Shown here: in pieces, positions 50,332-61,300 of the stretch
Layout of the letters: each line of letters begins with the position of its first letter
Numbering within the stretch: position 1 is the stretch's first letter
Assembly: GCA_003991915.1 (NCBI GenBank)
Contig: RQTK01000143.1
Location: forward strand, 590,709 to 654,708
Source: Elysia chlorotica
Taxonomy: Eukaryota > Mollusca > Gastropoda > Plakobranchidae
Reading direction: 5' to 3'
DNA length: 64,000 bases
Made by a program: the position numbers and the translations under genes
Notes under the pieces: generated by a model
What the model saw: the letters and a program-made list of their open reading frames with translations, nothing else
What the model was told of the DNA's origin: nothing
Databases searched by the model: none

Positions 50332-53300
50332 ATCTGTGAAATGCACACACACGATATATATATATATATATATATACAATGTATATCACCAGCTGTAAGT
50401 AACGGGGTTCCGGGTCGCCGATCGCCGGCTTGAGTTTACGTTAACAACCACGACTCGGGTCCGTTCAGTAAGCGCTAACGCCAGGACAGTTGGCTTACTG
50501 TGCCCTCGTGGCTTCAGAAGACAAAGCGTGTCACTCTAAATAAGAACAGGCATTACACACAAACATTGATTTTGTTTCTTTTGAAAAAATTGATCGGTAA
50601 CGGTGTTAGGCTTTGTGTAACAGTCGCACCTCGGTGCCCTTTCGCTGTTAACTCCTTCCTTTCTTAGGTTTCTTCATCTTCAATACAAAGCACTTACAGT
50701 TAAATTGTAAAGAGCCTCTTTGTCCTGAACCTTCAAGGGCTTGACGGTGCGTGAAAATGAAACACTTGAAAGTATTTCTGTCGTGTTTTCTATGGCCACT
50801 GTGATTGTTTGTCCAATATTTTAAGTCTCTGGGTTTATTCCTTCATTGTCATGCTAAGAACATAGTGAACACCCCTCGTATAGATATATATATATATCGC
50901 CAGCTGTAAGTAACGGGGTTCCGGGTCGCCGATCGCCGGCTTGAGTTTACGTTAACAACCAAGACTCGGGTCCGTTCAGTAAGCACTAACGCCAGGACAG
51001 TTGGCTTACTCAGGTACTGTGCCCTCGTGGCTTGAGAAGACAAAGCGTGTCACCCTCAATAAGAACAGGCATTACACACAAACATTGATTTTGTTTCTTT
51101 TGAAAAAATTGATCGGTAACGGTGTTAGGCTTTGTGTAACAGTCGCACCTCGGTGCCCTTTCGCTGTTAACTCCTTCCTTTCTTAGGTTTCTTCATCTTC
51201 AATACAAAGCACTTACAGTGAAATTGTAAAGAGCCTCTTTGTCCTGAACCTTCAAAGGCTTGACGGTGCGTGAAAATGAAACACTTGAAAGTATTTCTGT
51301 CGTGTTTTCTATGGCCACTGTGGCAGTATTGAACACTGAACAGTCACTGCCTCTGCTGGTATATAAAGGAATGGTATTCTCGCATTGATATAAATCCAAG
51401 TGTTATATATTATAGTAAGATACGACTTGATACTGGTAATAAAAACTACACTTGAGGGAAGAAACGCACCATTTGTCCTGCATATATTAGCACCAACGAA
51501 AGACGTTGTGACATTTTACTTATAAATCGTTTTTACGTTTTCCTGCTGGCATTCATTATAGCTATTAGACAGTCCCTTTTCGGTAGGCTTCTTCGTTTCT
51601 TCTTCGAAGACGTCTACTCTTATAAGTGTATTTTGTATGTGATTTTTCACAAGTATGCATTTTTTTTCTTTTAAGTGTTATCAAATTAATGTCCTTATTT
51701 TGACCTCTTGATTTATCAAGATAAACGGATTCAACAATTTGTCAATGGCTCTGGGGATAAAGTCCTTTGCATTTAACTTTATGTCTAAAACATCTTATCC
51801 CAAGCTTGAGTAATCAGAGTGCTTATAAGGTTTCCAAAGAAAAGAATATGCTGTAGTACCAGAAGCCATTCAGCGATTTGCTCTGGGGTACTGTTTCTCC
51901 GGGCTCAGTGGAGGTGAGGAACCAAAATCTGGCTCTACCGATAATGATTGATAACGTGGGGGCACTTGGGTGCTTCCCGAAACTGAAGTCCCGTCACCGA
52001 CAACGTTTGATTTTACCGATTTCCTGTTTGGAGATGAGAGAGGAACCCTGTGTCAACACGACTTTATCATAACGATCGGGAAACAACACCATTAGCTATG
52101 TACATGTAGAATCCATATTGGAATTTGATTTCGTAAAGAGTTACATAAGTTAGGAGTCATGAGCTCTGCTTAAGGTTTTAGGTAGCTTATCAAGCAGTGC
52201 TGAACTGTGTAAAAGATTGGATAAGATAAGATAGGCTTTTAATATCCCATAGGGAAATCACAGCAGCTGTACATATGAGGAAAAAAAATCAGGATTTCAA
52301 TATATGTGGTTAAAAAAAAGTTTACAATCAATGGTGAGGCCGAGATATTTCTATGTGTCAACAACTTCAACTTGCACATCGTTAATTTTTTGGCGGTGTT
52401 AAAGGAGTTGTCTTGTTTTGTCTAAAATAAACAAAATTCATCTCTTTCAGACTTGTGTTTAATTAATGTTCAAATTTAAAAAGTTAGTCTTGCATTAAGA
52501 CACAATTTTTTAACTTAAAATCTTCGTTGTTTGTTATTGTTCCGACTAGACAAGAGTCGTACGCAAATTTAATTAATCGCCTGTTGGTGTAAGCAGTGTA
52601 TAAAATTGGTGTAAAAGCACACAGCCTAACGATGTCCCCGTGTTTGTGATAATAGTTTTGGATCTAATACCATTTTTATTAACATAATGATTGTGGTCTC
52701 ATTGTAATAGTGATTTTAAAAAATCCAGGCAATAACACTGGCATCAATATGCAAGTCACACAATTTCTTTATCATAAGATGGGGCTGGATAGTATTAACA
52801 TGTAAAAAATAATAAAACTTCTAGTAAAAACTCAGGGTGTCTCAAGATGTTTTTGGACAGTATTTAAAAACCTCAACATAGCATCTTCAATGTTTCTTCT
52901 TTCTTTATAGGGAAACTGAAAAATACATTTAAAAACAATAGATGTAAAAGAAACAGGTATTAGATAATTCAATTGTATGACACTTGACTTTTTAGTGACA
53001 TGAATAATTTCCTAAGTTTTCCACACTGTTGGTGTTGTGTGTGTTTGCAAAGACATATTGAAAATATAATCGATGCTAACTGCTGGTTACACAGTTTAAG
53101 AATTGTCCCCTTAACCTTGTCAGGACGACAGTTGTTGTTTACATGTGCGTTTTTGAACTGCACGCCACCGACTCTTCTTCGAGTACTTTTACACACCCAT
53201 AATGATTCTCTTATAATTCATTCATAAACGGCGCTCTTAATTCCTCATGCTCTTTACTGAAATCTTGGTAATCAAAACGACAGTAAATGTGTTCAGTTCA

Positions 53301-55287
53301 TCTGCATAATATATAATCTTTCGTTTTGTACTACTAATATGCCTTTAAGTCCGTAGCTGCTCATATTTTTCAAGTTGTTCCATGTGTTTCATAATTTATG
53401 TTATTTTCCTTGAACTTACATTCGTATATTTTTTTTTACATTTTCTGGTCTTAACTTCTATCTTTTTTTTACAATATCTTTCATTTCATCTTTGTGGGTG
53501 ATTTTTTAAGTTAACCTTTTTTCTCATAATAGCTCTTTAAATTCCCGCAGAAAGGAATAAAACAGTTAATCGTGTCCGTTAGCCACACGAGTCTTTAACA
53601 ACGTCCCGGTATCCAGACCGGAACAAAGATGCTCTGTTTTTTCCTCAGACCATTCTTCGACAGTTCGAGTGGTGGGTTTCTTGGTCTTCAGCGATATTTA
53701 GGAATTAGGTACACGTATACGTTGTTGTGGGCAGACGCTCCCAACAATGGCAGAGGGATGGACTTGTAAGCGTCTGGAATGTTACTGTAACAACGGTCTA
53801 AATTCGTTGTCCCTCTTGTCGCACACGAGTCGTATTGACGGTCGTGGGGTAGGGGGTTATCCAGGAGACAATGAATAAGATTACCAACGATAAGTTTGAT
53901 GGCGTGAGGTGATCTAGTTTCCTGATCGTTGATGTATGGTGACAGCAATTCAATTGACTTGGGCCCAAGATTCGTTTCAGGGATATAGAGTATATAAGGT
54001 TCATAATATCAGAGGTAAATTCTCTGGGCAAGTAACATGATCTCACATTGATGCTTAACAGCTTAACATGGGGCGGGCATATTTTCTCGCGGATCCTCAC
54101 ATTGTTTTGTGTGTCCACCGTTCGTTAAAATACAGGCAAACGCCGCCACCTCTGGGGGTTTTCATTGGCCTCAGTTATGCCCCCCCCCTTCCTTTCAAAA
54201 GAGAAAAACCGTCGATTGCGATAGCCAAATCTGGGGGTCTCGACAGAGCCAAGAAATGAGGACTCGCGGTGTTCAGGTAGGTGTTTAGGGGGGAGAAGAG
54301 GCGGTAGCCCTGTGGGAGAACATCGGCTTCTGGTGGAGGAAGTCCGTGGTTCGAACTCTTGTGATTTCACCCATACTGGTTGGGTCGTTGTCAGTCTAAT
54401 GTGACTGGCTGAGACATTAGTTATGTTATATTGTATCCCCGTCCTGTCTCGTTTGTGGTAGCACATAAAATTGTCAGACGTCAGTCTTGGGGTCCGACCA
54501 CAATGTAACGTATATAGTGCGGACGTTGGAAGTTAAACCCACTTAACTGTAGGTGTTAGGAAGAGGCTGACAGTTCATCAAGTTTGTTACTAAGAGAAGG
54601 ATTGTTTACGAAAACAAATTTTTAGTAAAAACTGTTTAGCTTTTCGATGCCGTCTTTTTTTCTTTAAGTCCCCCTTTCCTCCCCCTTTTTCTCGCAGGTT
54701 GTTGTTGGAGTGTGTGCTGGATGTGTTCACATTATGAATTCAGGCACTAGGAACGGAGCTCCCGCGTCATGGCGGCGCTATAACAAATTGTGTTGGGCAT
54801 GAGTTGGCTCACATTTAAGTTTAGCAAAGCAGAAAATCGCCACAAATAAAGCTAAAATTGAAAACATCTTGTAGAATTTCACACAAAAATGTATCCTACC
54901 AATGAAAGAAACAACACAAATACGAGAGCACAAAAGACACGACCATGTCGCCGCAGGAGCAGCGCCAAAAAATATATTGATATATTTCATGTCATAAAAT
55001 CGAGCGGGGGTATTTGATAGCACTGCGGTGGATTTGCCTTTTTACTTGTTGAGCATGAGTTCTAGCTAGGTATCATGTTGACTATGTAAAATATCAATCG
55101 GCCATAGCTGTAGCAGTGATGATCAGAGAAAAATACTATTGTTTCTGTGCAGCTGTAGCACAACCGATCGAATAATAACATATTACCCCTGACTATTCCC
55201 CATGATTAGAGGATAGCGGTGACCATAATTTTATTGTACGTGTATTGACTGATGGGTGGAGTAAGATCTAGTTAAATAGATGCGTGA

Positions 55288-55320
<33 letters not shown>

Positions 55321-58300
55321 CTGTCATAAGTATCGATAAATCTTTTAAAATGTCTTTTTTATTGCTTTATTGGCCACATGGAAAAAATAGAGATATTTTA
55401 AAATAATATGTTTTTTTTTGTGTGTGTATTTTTAATATTTGATGATATTTACGAACCCTAAATATCTCGAATCGTATAACGGGGACTAAGGTGGCAATTT
55501 AGCCTAATTATTGAATGCCAAGTTATAAAGATATATCTAATGGAAAATATAATAGGACAACTGAAATATTACTTTGTTTATTGAAATACAATATCTTGTC
55601 TAATGCTTTGTCCTATTCACATGAACAAGGAAAAATGTTTATAGGAGAGGGGTGAGCTTAGGATGCTGCTTAAAGTACAAATCGAAGTGACTATAATCTG
55701 TTTCTAAAGATGGACCTACATCCAGGTTCGAAAAAACACCTAAAAAGAGAATACACCTGGACAGCACCCTCCATAGATTTTTTGTTGTCTAAAAAACTGT
55801 ATGTTTTACACACACAAAAAATGAAGATATAATGTTATTGTACGCGGTAATTCCGATTACTGCCGATAAAATAAATTTATACCAAACAGAATAGTTATCA
55901 CAAGAAGCTTTATAGATGCCTATAACTTCAAAACCATCTATGTCTGGGCAAAACTCTGAGTCAACAAAAAAGCTGCTGAATACTGGACTCCTAATTCGAT
56001 CAAATAATGTTTGTTGGCCTACTTGTTGTATCGGTGCCAATATAATGTGACTAGTGGAGACACAGGTTCTGGCATCCCGCTCTGCCTCTATGGCAGCATG
56101 TAAAAATGTCCGACGTCGGTCTTTGAGCCCACTCGCGAAATAGCCCAGTTGCTGATGTTGCTGTTCATTCCAGGGCACAACTGACTGAGCTTTTCGGCGG
56201 CTGAATAATTGTCCTGGGTGTGACGGGGCGCCGGCTTTGTAGCTTCATAGTCTGCGCCATGAGTAGGAGTGGCAAGTTTCCACAAGATGATGTGTATAGA
56301 GAATGTATCAATATTACATGTAAAAGCTGTTGCTTTATATTTTAAAGGATTGTGAATTTACTAAATGTTGTGTTGCTTCAAATTAATCACCGCAAAGGCG
56401 GGGGGTCCTGGAGCGCTGGATCAAGGAAGTAAGAACTTCACTTATCTCTGCATTGATACATACATTTCTTTTAGCCGTCGGGCCATACTTTATGTTGACG
56501 TGGATATCTGTACCCCTGTCAAGGATATATCTTAGAGAAGAAGAGTTGAGTTGGTTTAACTTCCAACGTCAGCACTGCATACGCTATATTGTAGACGGGC
56601 CCCAAGACTGGCGTCTGACAGGGAGTGGATACCATGACTCCTGTCACATTATACTGACACCGACCCAACCAGTTACAGGGGACGAAATTGGACAAATAAG
56701 TCTGTCGATCGTGGGATTGGAACCGCGGATCTCCTGATCTGGAGAACAACATTCAACTACTTGAGCCAGTTTCCCCCCCTATCCTAGGGAAGAGGCGAGG
56801 CGGCTCTTGCTGTTTAGTTTGATGTCAGTGTGATGTGACCGAGTCAGAATTCAGGGTATCCCCGCTCTGTCTCCGTGTGACAGGTCGTAAGAGTGTAATG
56901 CGACCCGTTCGCGATACAGCATAGTTGCCGACTTTAAACGTTATGAAACCAACCGTTAGGCTTATTATGTTTTAAACAACCCGTTCCCATAAGTATTGGC
57001 ACCACGTTAGAGCTTTTTTTTTTTTTGTTGTTGTTTTTTTCTTTTTCAGAACAATAATATTAGTAACACTTTAAACTTTTCGGTTATCTTCAAACTTTGC
57101 TTGAAATGGCTCATTAGTTTTGGTTGGAAGCTTCGTACGTTTTTAATCGCACCCCTCTCATTTCCCTGGCTTTCTTAGGATCTTAATGCGATACATATCA
57201 ATACTCTCTTGACAAGCCAATTAGTAGCTCTTGTGGGACCCTAAAACTTGCGCAAGTAAGCTTATCTCTCGGCCTGGCAAGAACTCTCGTGTGATTGCCC
57301 TCTTTGGACTGGAAACGTTTCCTTATCGCACAGGTGAGGACAGCACTGGAGGGTTTCATCAGCCCGGCATGCAGTGGGCAGCGCAGCACAGGGAGACAAT
57401 TCTTATCTCTGCTGAGCAGGGGAGATAAGCCCGGGATTTAATTGGTATGGTGAGATTTTAGTGGCTTTGGAAACTATGAGGAATTGACGGTTTGAGGGAC
57501 TGTCGGAGCAAACAAGTGGCTCGTAAACCAGTAGTAGTTTATGACTGGTTTGTATGACCAGTAGGCCTGTGCATCTTTAGAACCGGCGCAGGCAAGTATC
57601 TTGCATTGACAGATTTTTTTTTCTTGCTTTTTCAGAGGGCGATGCAGCAAAGAAATTTGCATTTTGTATGTCTATGTGTGGGCGTGTGTGTGTGTGTGTG
57701 TGCGCGTGCGTGCGTGCGTGCGTGCTTTGTTGTATGTAGATTAAAAAGTGTTTTTGCGGGATTTTTTTGTGGTTGGAATTCGTTTGTTTTTTTTTTCAAA
57801 GAAAGATATCAGTTCGGGCTGAAAATGAGGTACACAATGAGAGATGTAAAAAGAGATTGAAAACTGGTTTATGCATGCACGTGTTCGTGAGCTGAGAGGG
57901 GGAGACTGTTGTATATAAAACAAAGGCGATTTTTTGTCCGGGCACGTTAAATTGACGTTTACAATAACTGTGTACCGTACCTGATAACCATGCACGGTAA
58001 ATTTGGGAGATATCAATGATTTACAGTCAATCAGATCAAAGAAAACAAACGATAGTTATGTCTCTCCTACCATTGTTTAAATTTACATCAGTCCTGGTTT
58101 TGAAGAATCATTCCACATTGAGTGGCAGACGCGAGGCAGTTTAATGGATGTTTGACTTTCAGATTCTATAACTTTTATACTAGTCACTAAAAATATTTTT
58201 TAAATGCCTTCTTTATAATTTTTTTTTAGAAAATAGTATATCCAGGTAGATAGTGGGCTGTGTACAATGGTAGAACGGCTTTTCTTTTTGCCCTCAAGCA

Positions 58301-61300
58301 TGTCTTTTACCTTAGCCCTATAAATTATGAGTCAATTGTTCGTTTATTTTGGGTTTTTTTTGGGAAGCGCCTATTTTTGTTTTGTTTATTTGTTGTCTTT
58401 GCTGTTGTTGTTTTTAATACATGTGTCACAGTGGTTTTCTAAATGATGTTAAGAAGCACAAGCAAAGGCACAAATCCTGAATTGTGCGTATCAAATCATA
58501 TACTGCTCTCACATATCGGCTGGAAAGGGGAATGGATATTTTACTTTCAATGTTTCATTCATATCCTGAACCTGCCTTAAAGCTTTAGTATTAAATATCT
58601 TTAACGAAGTCGGAAGACGGATGCACATTATTGGATTCGAAAAGTAAACCTTCTTCTAGCTAGTCCAGAGTACTTACCGACTGAGCAATAAAATAAATAT
58701 GGCCTTCTTACAAGTGTATAGCTTTTACTGTCTAATTACATGCTGAACTTACGTACCATACAAGTTTCACACGTCTTTAAAGCAATTTGTACAATCCTAA
58801 CTTTCTAATCACATCCTCAGCCTACAATACAAACCTACAAATTTCAGTCGATGTTGCGGTAAAGTGTCTAAAGTGAATGTGTAGAACCCCTACCGCCACA
58901 TCCTGGGTTTTCATTGTTTGCAGATTTCAACTGTTGTTGGAAAGTGTTTAAACGTCGACTGTCTAGTGACATTAGTTTCAGACCATGTTGTAGCCAAGTG
59001 TATAACTGTGTCGAGTCATGAATCATATACAGGGTTAAATGAAATACTCTACACCCTCCAGTGTTTGTTGCATTAACTTGAAAGGCCCGACTGTCCAGGT
59101 GTGTGGAAGCAATCTACTTCTTATGCCAGCTGGGTTATAATACCAAACCAATCAGCCTGCTAGCTCTATGAGGCCCTTTTGTTAGGTTCGGCGGGTAGGC
59201 GAAACATAGTAGAGCTCTACAGGCCCTGACAACTATGGTTGACAGTTCTGCTGGTATAGAGGTGGATGATAGAATACAGAACATCAATGCCTAGTCCACT
59301 GGTATAGAGGTGGATGATAGAATACAAAACAGCAATTCACATCCTGAGCCTAGTCCAGCGACTGTCTTATTAAAGCGTACAATGTATGGCCCTGACCGTC
59401 CAAATCCTTCCCCAGCGAGCGACTTCCAGGGGACGGAGAGGCCAGTGTTGAGGACTATGATGACGACGATGACGAGGATGCGCTGGACAATTTTGAAGAC
59501 ACAACTTCTGATGGTGGTAAGTCTGTCGTGTGTGTTTTAAAAAACTTCTAAATTTAGAACTTTGTAGGAAATCAGTTTCCCATTCTGAGGCCCGTGTCTA
59601 TATGCTAATATTTTTTAATGGAACAAAAAGCATTAATAGAGGGACTGATACCATAGACTTCTATACCATCAAAAGTGACTGCACCATTTACAAGTTCATT
59701 TAGTTTGGGCAGGTGACGAAATGGAAATGCAATAGAGCTATATGTGCCCTAAAAGTTGGGCTATCATTTAGTGGTATAGAAGCTGATCACTGTTGTGCTT
59801 TGGTGGTAAGTGCCACAAAGGCAATGTGTTGGCTAGTATTAGTAATGCTTGGAATTTTTAGTTTCATTATTAACGGTTAACATTTGTATGCTAGATATAA
59901 GTATATATTTGACAGTACAATTTTTGCAGTCATAACAAGCCTCTCTATCACTGCCTGTGTCGCTCCAGGTGGCTCAGACGGCTACTCCATCACCAGCTCA
60001 GGATCCAACATTGCGGCACGCCCAGCCACAGCCCAGTCCGCCGGCCGAGCAGTCGGGAAAGGGGAGAGAACTACTGCCTTGGACCGGACCTCCATCCGAC
60101 CGATGACTGCCTCCGCTGATGTCCAGATCAAGCCGGCCTTTAGGTTCAGCCTCTTCAACAAAATCCCTCCGACCTTGAACTTTGTGTCAGAAGGCGAGAA
60201 AGGTTGGTTTGTTAGCATTAAGTTCATGTATTGTAAACTTATTGTGTGAAAATGTAAGGGCCTAAAAGAAAAGCATTTTCTTTAACATTTCTTTCTTCAT
60301 ATTCATTTTAAAGGTGTTTCATGCTATACCATAATTATATTGCCAATGTTGAATACTATATCGCCTATTGTTTCTGTGCTGTTGGTTAGTTAAACTCTTT
60401 CTTTTCAATGTTTATTCAATTTATTTCTTGTTCAATATATTTTTGGTCTTGAATTTGTAAGAATATTACCCATTTGTCTTCTTCTCAACTGTATAGCGGA
60501 ACAGTTGCCATGGGAACTGCGCAAGTTGCTCAAGTGGAAGATGAGTCCCATTACTCCAATCGTTGTCAAGGTAGCGCTGGCCAGAGTTGGCTTCAGGGTC
60601 ACCAAAAGTAAGAAAACACAAATTTGACACGGGCATACCTGTTGTGCTGGTCTGGTTATTGCTAACTAACCTTTAATGTTCATGACAAAGCTCGCCCTTT
60701 GATCAGATATCATTTACTCCTCTTTTAAAACTAGGTGTCAAAGAATGATTTATTCTGGCATCAAAGTAATGATTCACAAGTGAAGATTTTGGCTGATTTA
60801 GATGTTGTGTAAGTTGAGAATAGAACTGCAGATTTTTTTAAAGATTTGCTCCTGTTATAAGGGTACAGTTACAAGTATGATTTGGGTACACCTATAGTAA
60901 ATGTTACTTGTCTATTTCAGGAAACCATGACTGGCTGGGCTGCTTTGGAAAACACATGAAGGCGCAGTGCTTTAAGTCAATGCGAGAATATCAGATGGTA
61001 AAAAGATGTCTATTCAGTAGCTGTAACACATTACAGGCACATGAAAAAGCTGAGGGGAAAAACAGTTAAAATTGATTGTTAAGATTTGCTTTATCTCTAA
61101 TTTTGTGAAACAAATAGCTTTATGTTAACAGTTTTACATAGTAACCTTGTGCTGATAAATAAATAGGATAATTTAACCACGATGTATCCCTCTAGGAAAT
61201 AAATACAGTAAACAAAAAAAAGATATACGTATCCACATCATTGTGTGATATGCCGTGTGACAGAGCATTTAACTCAACATTTTCTTAATGATTTCTTCTC

